Program-made: the position numbers and the translations under genes
Part shown: positions 46,919 through 55,908 of the stretch, piece after piece
Layout of the letters: every line of letters starts with the position of its first letter
How positions within the stretch are numbered: the stretch's first letter is position 1
Assembly (NCBI RefSeq): GCF_900103455.1
Contig: NZ_FNHI01000011.1
Coordinates: forward strand, 124,001-188,000
DNA length: 64,000 nt
Reading direction: 5' to 3'
DNA from: Streptomyces wuyuanensis
Lineage (GTDB): Bacteria; Actinomycetota; Actinomycetes; Streptomycetales; Streptomycetaceae
Notes under the pieces: generated by a model
Database searches by the model: none
What the model was told of the DNA's origin: nothing
What the model saw: the letters and a program-made list of their open reading frames with translations, nothing else

Positions 46919-48724
46919 CTACGCGTCCTCGGCGAGTTCGAGCCAGCGCATTTCCAACTCCTCGCGCTCAACCGAGAGTTCGCGGAGCCGCGCGTCGAGT
47001 TCCGCCACTTTCTCGAAATCGGTGGCGTTTTCGGCGATTTGCGAGTGCAGCGTGGATTCCTTTTCGGAGATCTTGTCCAGCTGCCGCTCGATTTTCTGTA
47101 GTTCCTTCTTCGCGGCCCGCTGGTCCGCGGCGGACTTCTCCGCTCCGGCGGGCTTCGCGGGCGCGGCCGGCACCGGCGCCGCGGCCTGCACGACCCTCGC
47201 CCGGCGCTCCAGGTACTCGTCGATGCCGCGCGGGAGCATCCGCAGCGTCGCGTCGCCGAGGAGCGCGAGCACCCGGTCGGTGGTGCGCTCGACGAAGAAG
47301 CGGTCGTGGGAGATCACGACCATCGAGCCCGGCCAGCCGTCGAGGAGGTCCTCCAGCTGCGTGAGCGTCTCGATGTCGAGGTCATTGGTGGGCTCGTCGA
47401 GGAACAGGACGTTCGGCTCGTCCATCAGCAGCCGCAGCAGCTGGAGCCGGCGCCGCTCACCGCCGGACAGGTCGCCGACCGGGGTCCACTGCTTCTCCTT
47501 CGCGAAGCCGAACTGCTCGCACAGCTGCCCCGCGGTCATCTCCCGGCCCTTGCCGAGGTCGACGCGGTCGCGGATCTGCTGGACGGCCTCCAGCACCCGG
47601 AGTTCGGGGTCGAGTTCGGTGACGTCCTGCGAGAGGTAGGCGAGCCGCACGGTCTTGCCGGTGACGATCCGCCCGGCGGCGGGCTGCCGTTCGCCGTCGC
47701 CGACCGCGGCGTCGGCCATGGCACGCAGCAGGGAGGTCTTGCCGGCGCCGTTCACGCCGACCAGGCCGATCCGGTCGCCGGGGCCGAGCTGCCACGTCAG
47801 ATGCTTGAGGAGGACCTTCGGCCCGGCCTGGACGGTGACGTCCTCGAGGTCGAAGACGGTCTTGCCGAGCCGGGTGGTGGCGAACTTCATCAGCTCGGAG
47901 GTGTCGCGCGGCGGCGGCACGTCCTTGATCAGCTCGTTGGCGGCCTCGACGCGGAAGCGCGGCTTCGACGTACGGGCCGGTGCGCCGCGGCGCAGCCAGG
48001 CGAGCTCCTTGCGGACGAGGTTCTGCCGCTTGGTCTCCTCGGTCGCGGCGATGCGCTCGCGCTCGGCGCGCGCGAAGACGTAGTCGGAGTAGCCGCCCTC
48101 GTACTCGTACACCGTCCCGCGCTGGACGTCCCACATGCGGGTGCAGACCTGGTCGAGGAACCAGCGGTCGTGGGTGACGCAGACGAGGGCCGAGCGGCGC
48201 GCCCGGAGGTGCTGGGCGAGCCAGGCGATGCCCTCGACGTCCAGGTGGTTCGTGGGCTCGTCGAGGACGATCAGGTCCTGCTCGGCGATCAGCAGCTTGG
48301 CGAGCGCGATCCGGCGCCGCTCACCGCCGGACAGCGGGGCGATGACGGTGTCCAGGCCCTGCGGGAAGCCGGGCAGGTCGAGCCCCCCGAAGAGACCGGT
48401 GAGCACATCGCGGATCTTGGCGTTGCCGGCCCACTCGTGGTCGGCGAGATCGCCGATGACCTCGTGGCGGATCGTGGCGGCGGGGTCGAGCGAGTCGTGC
48501 TGGGTGAGCACCCCGATGTGCAGCCCGCCGCTGTGGGTGACCCGGCCGGTGTCGGGCTCCTCCAGCCCGGCGAGCATGCGGATCAGCGTGGTCTTGCCGT
48601 CTCCGTTGCGCCCGACGACTCCGATGCGGTCCCCCTCGGAGACGCCGAGCGACACTCCGTCGAGCAGGGCACGGGTGCCGTACACCTTGCTGACTGCCTC
48701 GACATTGACCAGATTGACGGCCAT
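46919..48724 (-). CDS. ABC-F family ATPase, Uup-like
   Basis: The 601-residue protein has two ABC domains and no membrane helices. Walker A motifs are GRNGDGKTTL and GVNGAGKTSL, signatures LSGGERRRIALA and LSGGERRRLQLL, and Walker B LIVLDEPTNHLD and VLFLDEPTNDLD. The interdomain linker (RAERERIAATEETKRQNLVRKELAWLRRG) is the ABC-F P-site tRNA-interaction type. The C-terminal coiled coil (AKKELQKIERQLDKISEKESTLH) is typical of Uup. ABC-F proteins act on the ribosome, and some give antibiotic resistance; Uup members are usually housekeeping. The ATG at 48724 follows AGGAGA. Confidence 0.93.
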   Translation of the reverse strand: MAVNLVNVEAVSKVYGTRALLDGVSLGVSEGDRIGVVGRNGDGKTTLIRMLAGLEEPDTGRVTHSGGLHIGVLTQHDSLDPAATIRHEVIGDLADHEWAGNAKIRDVLTGLFGGLDLPGFPQGLDTVIAPLSGGERRRIALAKLLIAEQDLIVLDEPTNHLDVEGIAWLAQHLRARRSALVCVTHDRWFLDQVCTRMWDVQRGTVYEYEGGYSDYVFARAERERIAATEETKRQNLVRKELAWLRRGAPARTSKPRFRVEAANELIKDVPPPRDTSELMKFATTRLGKTVFDLEDVTVQAGPKVLLKHLTWQLGPGDRIGLVGVNGAGKTSLLRAMADAAVGDGERQPAAGRIVTGKTVRLAYLSQDVTELDPELRVLEAVQQIRDRVDLGKGREMTAGQLCEQFGFAKEKQWTPVGDLSGGERRRLQLLRLLMDEPNVLFLDEPTNDLDIETLTQLEDLLDGWPGSMVVISHDRFFVERTTDRVLALLGDATLRMLPRGIDEYLERRARVVQAAAPVPAAPAKPAGAEKSAADQRAAKKELQKIERQLDKISEKESTLHSQIAENATDFEKVAELDARLRELSVEREELEMRWLELAEDA

Positions 48725-48979
48725 TTCTCTCCTGACAGGGGGATCGATCGACCTACCAGGGTAGTCGGGGCGCACCGTCCGCAGTCCGCGCGTACGGTGC
48801 GCGACCGTACACCCACGGAGAGTGGACAGTACGCGACCGGGTCGCGACGCTGGGTGGGTCGCCCCAGTTGACCGTGTGAGCTCTGGACGGCCGTGGGTGG
48901 CCGTCGGCGTGGGGCCGGGAGCCAGAGGCCAGGAGCCTGGGGGCCTGGGGCCTGGGAAACGCACCTGGAGGTGGCGGAT

Positions 48980-49804
48980 TTGGCCGGGGTGGACGACGAG
49001 CCGGTGTCGTCGGACAGTCTGAGGACGTTCGGGGCGTTCGTGCAGGGGCTGCGGGAGCACGCGGGGCTGTCGCGGGAGGCGTTCGCACCGATGGTGCGCT
49101 TCTCCCGGCACACGGTGGCCTCGATCGAGCTGGGCCGCCGGATGCCGGACACGCAGTTCGTCGAGCTGGCGGAGGCGGCGCTGGGGAACACGGGCGCGCT
49201 CCGGCGGGCGTTCGGGCATCTGACGCGGCAGCCGGGGCTGGCGTCGTGGTTCAGGGAGTGGGCGCGGCGGGAGAGGACGGCGGTGAGCCTGTGCACGTAC
49301 GAGTGCAGGATGGTGCCGGGGCTGCTGCAGTCGGAGGGGTACGCGCGGACCCTGTTCGAGAACGCGGTACCGCCGTTGAGCGACGCGCAGGTGGAGGAAC
49401 AGCTCGCCGCCCGGATGGAGCGCCAACAGCTGCTGCGTACGCGCCTCAACGTCCCCTTCAGCTTCATCGTGGCGGAAGCCGTCTTCCGCGAGCGGCTCGG
49501 CGGTCCGCAGGTGACGCGGGGGATGCTGGACCATGTGCTGGCGAGTACGGAGCCGAGGAACGTGACGCTGCAAGTCATGCCGCTGGGCTGCGAGTTCCAC
49601 GCCTGCCTTGACGGCCCGTTGCAGTTGCTGGAGGGACCGGACGGAAGGCGTTACGCCTACTCCGAGGGACAGAAGAACGGCCGGCTGATCGGCGACCCGA
49701 AAGAGGTGGTCCCGCTCCAACAGCGCTATGACACACTGCGCTCACAGGCTCTGACCCCTGGTGAGTCCCGGGGTCTGCTGGAGCGGATCCGAGGAGTGTT
49801 ATGA
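48980..49804 (+). CDS. XRE-type HTH regulator of the WhiJ-like/Scr1 group
   Basis: The 274-residue protein starts with an XRE HTH (LRTFGAFVQGLREHAGLSREAFAPMVRFSRHTVASIELGRRMPDTQFVELAEAAL) followed by the DUF5753 domain typical of Streptomyces (YECRMVPGLLQSEGYARTLFENAVPPLSDAQVEEQLAARMERQQLL). These pair with DUF397 proteins and WhiJ is the known example, linked to development. I chose the TTG at 48980 because GGAGG lies 8 bases upstream; GTG starts at 48971 and 48989 lack good spacing. Stop overlaps the next start (ATGA). Confidence 0.85.
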   Translation: MAGVDDEPVSSDSLRTFGAFVQGLREHAGLSREAFAPMVRFSRHTVASIELGRRMPDTQFVELAEAALGNTGALRRAFGHLTRQPGLASWFREWARRERTAVSLCTYECRMVPGLLQSEGYARTLFENAVPPLSDAQVEEQLAARMERQQLLRTRLNVPFSFIVAEAVFRERLGGPQVTRGMLDHVLASTEPRNVTLQVMPLGCEFHACLDGPLQLLEGPDGRRYAYSEGQKNGRLIGDPKEVVPLQQRYDTLRSQALTPGESRGLLERIRGVL

Positions 49805-50046
49805 GCACCGCCGAACTCGCCTGGTTCAAGTCCAGCTACAGCGGCACCGAAGGCGACAGCTGCGTCGAAGTCGCCCTGCCCTGGCACAAGTCCAGCTACA
49901 GCAGCGCCCAGGGCGACAACTGCGTCGAGGTCGCCGCGTGCCCCGGCACCGTCCACGTCCGCGACTCCAAGGTCCCCGACGGCCCCCGGCTCGCCGTCCC
50001 CGCCGCGGCCTGGTCAGCCTTCGTCTCGGCGTACGGCGAAGCCTGA
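49801..50046 (+). CDS. DUF397 protein with a duplicated motif
   Basis: The 81-residue product is a DUF397 member, normally about 60-70 residues with one W-x-K-S-S-Y-S motif. Here the motif occurs twice: WFKSSYSGTEGDSCVEVA and WHKSSYSSAQGDNCVEVA. The end VHVRDSKVPDGPRLAVPAAAWSAFV is normal. DUF397 proteins are partners of the XRE regulator encoded just upstream, and the two genes overlap by 4 bases. The last 33 bases overlap the convergent acyltransferase gene. Confidence 0.9.
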   Translation: MSTAELAWFKSSYSGTEGDSCVEVALPWHKSSYSSAQGDNCVEVAACPGTVHVRDSKVPDGPRLAVPAAAWSAFVSAYGEA

Positions 50047-51339
50047 CCGTTCCACCAGCCACCAGCCCGCCAGCGCCATCGCGACCGCGGCCGGGGCGCT
50101 GACCGGGACCGCGACCAGGGTCGCGGTGCGGCCGTCCAGCAGACCGGCGAAGCCGACCATGGACAGGCCGAGGACGCCGAACAGGCACAGGGTGATGCCG
50201 AGCGCGGCGAGCGGACCCGAGCCGGGGCGGACCGGAGCGGGTGAGGGCTGTTCGAAGCCGCGGAACACGGCGACCAGGACCGCCGTCAGCAGCGCCGCGG
50301 CGGCGATCCTCAGCGGAGTCTGCGCCCACCAGGCGGCCGAGGCCGGTTCCGGCAGGGTGACACCGGCGGCGAGGAGCGCGCCGTAGACGCCGAGCATCGC
50401 GGTCAGATGCCACAGGAACGCGGTCATGGCCACGCCGTTCGCGGCGACGACGGTGCGCCAGACCCGGGGACGCGCCACCAGCCGGGCGCCGGGCGCGCGC
50501 AGCAGCTCCACCGCGCCGACCAGCCACAGGCCGTGGCAGAGCAGCGCCAGGGTCGGCGGGGCCATGTTGGAGACCTTCTCCCCCGGCATGCCGACCATGG
50601 ACAGCGGGTACGGCCCGGCCGCCACGAGCAGCGCGGCCCCGGCCAGCCCCGTCGCCGCCAGCGCCGACGGCAGCCGGAGGCGTCCGTCGGCCCGCAGGAA
50701 GCCGAGCTGGTGCACGGCCAGCCAGACGAAGGCGAAGTTCAGGAACTCCACGAAGGGGACCCCCAGCGCGAACCGGAGCACGTCCACGAGGACCGCGCCG
50801 GCGACGAGCGCCCCGAACGCGCCCCAGCCGTACCGCTCGTGCAGCCTGAGCAGCGGCGGGGTGAAGGCGACCATCGCCAGATAGATCCCGATGAACCACA
50901 GCGGCTGGGTGACGAGCCGCAGGGAGACACCGGTCAGTCCGCCGCCACCGCCGAGCAGTTGCACGAGCAGCGCCGCCACTCCCCAGACGAGGACGAAGAC
51001 CATCGTGGGCCGCAGCAGTCGGCGCAGCCGTGCCCGCAGGAACGCCGCGTAGAGCGAGACTCCGTCGTCCGCGGGGTGCCTGCGGCGCAGGGAGCGGTAG
51101 GAGAGCGCGTGCGAGAAGCCGCCGACGAAGAAGAACACCGGCATGATCTGCAGTGCCCAGGTGAGGAGTTGGAGCTCCGGCACGACGGCGAGCAGATTGC
51201 CGACGCCGTCGGCGGTGACGGCGGCCATCAGCCAGTGCCCGAGCACGACGGTCCCGAGCGAGACGACCCTCAGCAGGTCGACGTAACGGTCCCGGGTGTC
51301 CGGTGTCGCCTCGGCGAGCGTTCGTACGCGTGATCCCAT
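50014..51339 (-). CDS. acyltransferase-3 family integral membrane protein
   Basis: The 441-residue protein has about ten transmembrane segments and the acyltransferase-3 start RDRYVDLLRVVSLGTVVLGHWLM with the putative catalytic His in LGHW, followed by QIMPVFFFVGGFSHALSY. Related proteins O-acetylate exterior sugars, lipids or antibiotics in the membrane. The acceptor is unknown. The ATG is at 51339; the gene lies downstream of ispE across a 16-copy pentanucleotide repeat. Confidence 0.9.
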   Translation of the reverse strand: MGSRVRTLAEATPDTRDRYVDLLRVVSLGTVVLGHWLMAAVTADGVGNLLAVVPELQLLTWALQIMPVFFFVGGFSHALSYRSLRRRHPADDGVSLYAAFLRARLRRLLRPTMVFVLVWGVAALLVQLLGGGGGLTGVSLRLVTQPLWFIGIYLAMVAFTPPLLRLHERYGWGAFGALVAGAVLVDVLRFALGVPFVEFLNFAFVWLAVHQLGFLRADGRLRLPSALAATGLAGAALLVAAGPYPLSMVGMPGEKVSNMAPPTLALLCHGLWLVGAVELLRAPGARLVARPRVWRTVVAANGVAMTAFLWHLTAMLGVYGALLAAGVTLPEPASAAWWAQTPLRIAAAALLTAVLVAVFRGFEQPSPAPVRPGSGPLAALGITLCLFGVLGLSMVGFAGLLDGRTATLVAVPVSAPAAVAMALAGWWLVERSGFAVRRDEG

Positions 51340-51434
51340 GCGCCCACGGTCCCGTCCGGGGGCGCGTGGCGGTCAGGGCGTTCGTACTCAACTCCCGGCC
51401 TGAGTACGTGCCAGCGGCCGCCGAACCGGCCGCG

Positions 51435-51514
51435 CTCGGCTCGGCTCGGCTCGGCTCGGCTCGGCTCGGCTCGGCTCGGCTCGGCTCGGCTCGGCTCGGC
51501 TCGGCTCGGCTCGG
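51435..51514. repeat. pentanucleotide microsatellite CTCGG x16
   Basis: Sixteen perfect copies (80 bases) abut the ispE stop codon (51515-51517) on its downstream side. On the minus strand the unit reads CCGAG. It lies in the leader region of the acyltransferase gene. Confidence 0.95.
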
Positions 51515-52408
51515 CTACAGGATCGTGGCGCCCCGCGCCGGGGCCTCGGCGACGCGGGCCGTGCGGCAGGTGCTTGAGGCGATCAGGACCTCGGAGATCC
51601 GCGCCGCAGACTCCGCGTCCTTCGCGAGGAACGCGGTCGTCGGTCCGGAGCCCGAGACGAGCGCGGCCAGCGCGCCCGCGTCGGTGCCGGTGCGCAGGGT
51701 GTCCGCGAGCGACGGGCGCAGCGAGAGGGCCGCGGGCTGGAGGTCGTTGACGAGTGCGCCGGCCAGCGCGCCCGCGTCGCCGGTGCGCAGGGCGTCCAGC
51801 AGCAGCGGGGACGCCACCGGGACGGGGACGTCGACGCCCTCGTTGAGCCGGTCGAACTCCCGGTAGACCGCCGGGGTGGACAGCCCTCCCTCGGCGACGG
51901 CGAAGACCCAGTGGAACGCCCCGCCGACGGGCAGCTCCGTGAGCCGCTCGCCCCGGCCCGTGCCGAGGGCGGCGCCCCCGACCAGGCTGAACGGCACATC
52001 GCTGCCGAGCTCCGCGCAGATGCCGAGCAGTTCCTCCCGCGACGCCCCGGTGGACCACAGCGCGTCGCAGGCGAGGAGCGCGCCCGCGCCGTCGGCGCTG
52101 CCGCCCGCCATGCCGCCCGCGACGGGGATGTCCTTGTCGATGTGGACGTGCACGGCCGGGTCGATGCCGTACCGCGCGGCGAGCAGTTCGGCCGCCCGCG
52201 CGGCGAGGTTCGTCCGGTCCAGCGGCACCTGGTCGGCGCCGGGGCCCGTGCAGGTCACGGTCAGCGACTCGGCGGGGGTGACGGTGATCTCGTCGTACAG
52301 CCCGACGGCCAGGAACACATTGGCCAGGTCGTGGTACCCGTCGTCCCGGACCCCGCCGACGGCCAGCTGGACATTGACCTTGGCAGGTACCCGTACGGTG
52401 ACGCTCAC
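51515..52408 (-). CDS. ispE: 4-diphosphocytidyl-2-C-methyl-D-erythritol kinase
   Basis: IspE is the ATP-dependent kinase of the MEP isoprenoid pathway. The 297-residue GHMP kinase has VTVRVPAKVNVQLAVGGVRDDGYHDL at the start, the ATP loop VAGGMAGGSADGAGALLAC and the last motif VSGSGPTTAFLA. The GTG start overlaps the rsmA stop by 4 bases. The order tatD-rpfB-rsmA-ispE is also found in mycobacteria, so it is an old actinobacterial unit. The stop is followed at once by the microsatellite. Confidence 0.96.
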   Translation of the reverse strand: MSVTVRVPAKVNVQLAVGGVRDDGYHDLANVFLAVGLYDEITVTPAESLTVTCTGPGADQVPLDRTNLAARAAELLAARYGIDPAVHVHIDKDIPVAGGMAGGSADGAGALLACDALWSTGASREELLGICAELGSDVPFSLVGGAALGTGRGERLTELPVGGAFHWVFAVAEGGLSTPAVYREFDRLNEGVDVPVPVASPLLLDALRTGDAGALAGALVNDLQPAALSLRPSLADTLRTGTDAGALAALVSGSGPTTAFLAKDAESAARISEVLIASSTCRTARVAEAPARGATIL

Positions 52409-53280
52409 GTGGTTTCCCCGGCTCCCTTGTGCTCCGCGATACGCGCGAATTCTTCCACCGTCAGCGACTCGCCCCTCGCCTGCGGCGAGATCCCGGCCGC
52501 GACCAGCGCCGCCTCCGCGGCCGCCGGGGAGCCCGCCCAGCCGGCGAGCGCGGCCCGCAGCGTCTTGCGGCGCTGCGCGAAGGCCGCGTCGACGACCGCG
52601 AAGACCTCCGCCCTGCTCGCCGTCGTCTTCAGCGGCTCGGTGCGCCGGACCAGGGAGACGAGCCCGGAGTCGACGTTCGGCGCGGGCCAGAAGACGTTCC
52701 GCCCGATCGCCCCGGCCCGCTTGACCTCGGCGTACCAGTTCGCCTTGACCGACGGCACGCCGTAGACCTTGTTGCCGGGCCGGGCCGCGAGCCGGTCGGC
52801 GACCTCGGACTGCACCATGACCAGCGTCCGCTCGATGGTCGGGAAGCGCTCCAGCATGTGCAGCAGGACCGGCACGGCCACGTTGTACGGGAGGTTCGCG
52901 ACGAGCGCGGTGGGCGCCGGGCCCGGCAGTTCCCGCACCTGCATCGCGTCGGAGTGGACCAGCGCGAAGCGGTCCTTCCGCTCCGGCATGCGTGCCGCGA
53001 TCGTGGTGGGCAGGGCGGCGGCGAGCACGTCGTCGATCTCGACGGCCGTCACCCGGTCCGCGGCCTCCAGCAGCGCGAGGGTGAGGGAGCCGAGCCCGGG
53101 ACCGACCTCCACGACCACGTCGTCGGGGCGCACCTCGGCGGTGCGGACGATCCGGCGGACGGTGTTGGCGTCGATGACGAAGTTCTGGCCGCGCTGCTTG
53201 GTGGGGCGTACGCCAAGCGCTGCGGCCAGTTCTCGGATGTCGGCGGGGCCGAGGAGGGCATCGGGATCGGTGGTGCTCAC
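52405..53280 (-). CDS. rsmA: 16S rRNA (adenine(1518)-N6/adenine(1519)-N6)-dimethyltransferase
   Basis: RsmA/KsgA dimethylates two adenines near the end of 16S rRNA. The 291-residue product has RGQNFVIDANTVRRIV, the SAM-binding motif VVVEVGPGLGSLTLALLEA and the catalytic motif NLPYNVAVPVLLHML. The C-terminal domain is complete. GTG start at 53280, overlapping the rpfB stop (GTGA); its stop overlaps the ispE start. Loss of this enzyme gives kasugamycin resistance. Confidence 0.97.
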   Translation of the reverse strand: MSTTDPDALLGPADIRELAAALGVRPTKQRGQNFVIDANTVRRIVRTAEVRPDDVVVEVGPGLGSLTLALLEAADRVTAVEIDDVLAAALPTTIAARMPERKDRFALVHSDAMQVRELPGPAPTALVANLPYNVAVPVLLHMLERFPTIERTLVMVQSEVADRLAARPGNKVYGVPSVKANWYAEVKRAGAIGRNVFWPAPNVDSGLVSLVRRTEPLKTTASRAEVFAVVDAAFAQRRKTLRAALAGWAGSPAAAEAALVAAGISPQARGESLTVEEFARIAEHKGAGETT

Positions 53281-54917
53281 CGGTACAGCCTACGGCCGCA
53301 GTGCGGCCACGGACTCGCCCCCCGTTGCACGTAGAGCTTCTTCGCCCGGTACGTCTGTTCCTCGGGTGAGGCGTCCTGAGGTCTGCCGCGCCCGCCGAGC
53401 GACTGCCAGGTGCGGGTGTCGAACTGGTAGAGCCCGCCGTAGGTGCCCGACGGGTCCACCGCGTCCGGCCTGCCGCCGGACTCGCACCGCGCGAGCGCCT
53501 CCCAGTTGAGCCCGTCGGCGCCCCGCACCGAGTCGGGCAGCCGCTTGGTGCCGGTTTTCACCTGCTGCGCGACCGGCTCCCGGACCACCGCCTCGGAGAC
53601 CTTCCGGGGCTTCTGCCGGACGCCGTTCACCGTCCGGACCGAGTAGGTGACCCGCCGCGCGCCCGCGCGGCCGGCCCGTGCGACGACCTCGGTGCCCCTG
53701 TGCAGCTCGGGGTCGTCGGTCCGGACGGTGTCGTACGGAATGGGCTCGTCGCGGACCTCCTCGGTGTCGCTGATGCGCATGACGGTGATCGTCTGGCCGT
53801 CGCGCGGGAAGCTGTCCGGAGGCACGGAGGTGGTGTCCAGGTCGCCGAGGGTGATGCCGGCCGCCTCGACGGCCTCCCGGGCGGTCGCAGCGTTCGTGCG
53901 GATGGTGCGGGCCCGGCCGTCCGCCATGAGCGTGACGGTCCGCTCGGTCAGCACGTCGACGTCGAGGCCCGTGCGCGAGATGGACCTGGAGCGCGAGACG
54001 GACATGTGCGCGCCGTTCGCCCGCACCCCGACCTGGCGCAGCGCCTCCTCGACCGTGCGGGCGGTCGTCCACACCTGGCGGCTGCGGCCGTCGATGGTGA
54101 GGGTGACGGGGCGGCCGAAGCGGACGACGACCTCGTCGCCGTGGGCGAGGTCCGTGCCGGGCGCAGGGGCGACGAGATCGTGCTCGCCGACCGTCAGCCC
54201 CTCCTCGGCGAGAAGCTCGTCCACGTCGTCGGCGAACGTGTGCAGGGTGCGGGGCACCCCGTCGACGCTGAGGCGGACGGCCTTGTCCGCGGCGACGAAG
54301 GCGGTGGTGCCGCCCGCGAGGAAGGCGACGACGAGGGCCTGCGGGATGAGGCGGCGCAGCCCGTCGGGGCCGCCGAGCGGGAACGTCCGGCTCTTCCGGC
54401 GGCGCGCGGCGCGCCGGGCTTCGGCCCGGGTGGCGGCGCGGCTGCCGGTGGGGGCGGGCTCCGCCCCGGTGGCAGCGGAGGTGGCGGGTGCGGGGGCCGC
54501 GCGGCGGGCCGCCCCCCGGGTGGCCGCGGGGCGGGCCTGGGCGGGGGTGGTCGCCGGGCCGGCCTCGACCCGGGTGGCGGGCGCGGCGGGACGGGCTCCG
54601 GCGGGGGTGGCGCCCGCCGCGGGCCAACGGGCCGTGACGGCCTCGGGGCCCGGGGGCCGCTCCGGTGCGTCCGGGCCCGGAGGCCGCCCGGCCGGGCCGG
54701 AGCCGTCGGGTCCCCGGGGGGCGCCGCCGGGAGGGCCCCCGGGCGTCCCGGGCCGGAACGCCGTGACCGTCGGCGCGTACGGCGACACTGCTGCTGCCGG
54801 GCCGTGCGGCGGCACCCTGACGGGCGCCGGCGGCACGGGCGGCGGCGGGGGCTCCATGAGCCTGGCGGCGCGGCGACCGCCGCGTGCGGCACGGTGACTG
54901 CCCTGCGAAGTGCTCAC
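53277..54917 (-). CDS. rpfB: resuscitation-promoting factor B-type protein
   Basis: RpfB-type proteins are muralytic enzymes that help spores or dormant cells resume growth. The 546-residue product has about 180 interior Pro/Ala/Arg-rich residues, one membrane helix (LIPQALVVAFLAGGTTAFVAA), three DUF348 repeats (for example VDGVPRTLHTFADDVDELLAEEGL), a G5-like domain (RTVNGVRQKPRKVSEAVV) and the C-terminal Rpf lysozyme-like domain. That last domain has catalytic Glu in ALARCESGG and a Cys pair (C-E-S...WPHCGR). The interior tail is longer than in mycobacterial RpfB. GTG start at 54917. Confidence 0.93.
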   Translation of the reverse strand: MSTSQGSHRAARGGRRAARLMEPPPPPVPPAPVRVPPHGPAAAVSPYAPTVTAFRPGTPGGPPGGAPRGPDGSGPAGRPPGPDAPERPPGPEAVTARWPAAGATPAGARPAAPATRVEAGPATTPAQARPAATRGAARRAAPAPATSAATGAEPAPTGSRAATRAEARRAARRRKSRTFPLGGPDGLRRLIPQALVVAFLAGGTTAFVAADKAVRLSVDGVPRTLHTFADDVDELLAEEGLTVGEHDLVAPAPGTDLAHGDEVVVRFGRPVTLTIDGRSRQVWTTARTVEEALRQVGVRANGAHMSVSRSRSISRTGLDVDVLTERTVTLMADGRARTIRTNAATAREAVEAAGITLGDLDTTSVPPDSFPRDGQTITVMRISDTEEVRDEPIPYDTVRTDDPELHRGTEVVARAGRAGARRVTYSVRTVNGVRQKPRKVSEAVVREPVAQQVKTGTKRLPDSVRGADGLNWEALARCESGGRPDAVDPSGTYGGLYQFDTRTWQSLGGRGRPQDASPEEQTYRAKKLYVQRGASPWPHCGRRLYR

Positions 54918-55023
54918 GAGGCCGGGACCCTAGCCGCTCCTCGTCACTCTCCAAAGCAGGCCGACTACGCGGTGTCGCGACACCATGCCAGACAGGTCCC
55001 GGAATGTGACGGTTCGTTATCTT

Positions 55024-55908
55024 TCAGTAATCGAATGCACGAGCCGTGTTCGAAGCAATCGCCTCCGACATGGCGTCCTCGTCGATCCCCCGCACCGCGG
55101 CCATCGCGCGGACCGTGACCGGAATGAGATACGGCGCGTTGGGCCGACCGCGGTAGGGCGCGGGCGTCAGGAACGGCGCGTCGGTCTCGACCAGGACGAG
55201 TTCCAGCGGGGCGACGGCGAGCGCGTCGCGCAGCGGCTGGGCGTTCTTGAAGGTGACGTTGCCGGCGAAGGACATGAAGTACCCCGCGTCGGCGCAGATC
55301 CGCGCCATCTCCGCGTCGCCCGAGTAGCAGTGGAAGACCGTGCGCTCCGGGGCGCCCTCCTCGGCCAGGATCCGCAGGACGTCGGCGTGTGCGTCCCGGT
55401 CGTGGATGACGAGGGCCTTGCCGTGCCGCTTGGCGATCTCGATGTGCGCGCGGAAGGACCGCTCCTGGGCGGCCACGCCCTCCGGGCCCGTGCGGAAGTG
55501 GTCGAGCCCGGTCTCGCCGACGGCCCGCACCTGGTCGAGTCCGGCCAGCCGGTCGATCTCGGCGAGCGCCTCGTCGAGGGCGGCGTCCCCGCCGCCCGGT
55601 CGCGCCTCAGCCCGTCGCCGAGAGGTCCCTTCCACAGGGTCGCCGTGGACGATCCGCGGCGCCTCGTTCGGGTGAAGGGCCACCGCCGCGTGGACGTTCC
55701 CGTGGCGGGCGGCCGTTTCGGCCGCCCAGCGCGAGCCGTCGATGTCGCACCCCACCTGGACGACGGTCGTCACACCGGCCTTCGCCGCCTTCTCCAGCGC
55801 CTCCTCCACGGTGCCGCTCTGCATGTCCAGATGGGTGTGCGAGTCGGCGACCGGCACCGCCAGCGGTGCGGGCAGCGGCGGAGGGGTGTCGTTGGACTTG
55901 GCACTCAT
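55024..55908 (-). CDS. tatD: TatD family metal-dependent hydrolase
   Basis: TatD proteins are metal-dependent DNases of the amidohydrolase fold. The 294-residue product has the metal ligands in VADSHTHLDM, AVGETGLDHF, VIHDRDAH, FHCYSGD and LVETDAPFLTPAP. It carries a small charged insert (GTSRRRAEARPGGGDAALD) near residue 105. The ATG at 55908 has no strong ribosome site; a GTG at 55914 is in frame. First gene of tatD-rpfB-rsmA-ispE, 107 bases before rpfB. Confidence 0.94.
   Translation of the reverse strand: MSAKSNDTPPPLPAPLAVPVADSHTHLDMQSGTVEEALEKAAKAGVTTVVQVGCDIDGSRWAAETAARHGNVHAAVALHPNEAPRIVHGDPVEGTSRRRAEARPGGGDAALDEALAEIDRLAGLDQVRAVGETGLDHFRTGPEGVAAQERSFRAHIEIAKRHGKALVIHDRDAHADVLRILAEEGAPERTVFHCYSGDAEMARICADAGYFMSFAGNVTFKNAQPLRDALAVAPLELVLVETDAPFLTPAPYRGRPNAPYLIPVTVRAMAAVRGIDEDAMSEAIASNTARAFDY

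Noticed and set aside
54918..55023. c-di-AMP (ydaO-type) riboswitch before rpfB
   Set aside because: Such switches precede some actinobacterial rpf genes, but this gap is only 106 bases and I could not recognise the conserved core.
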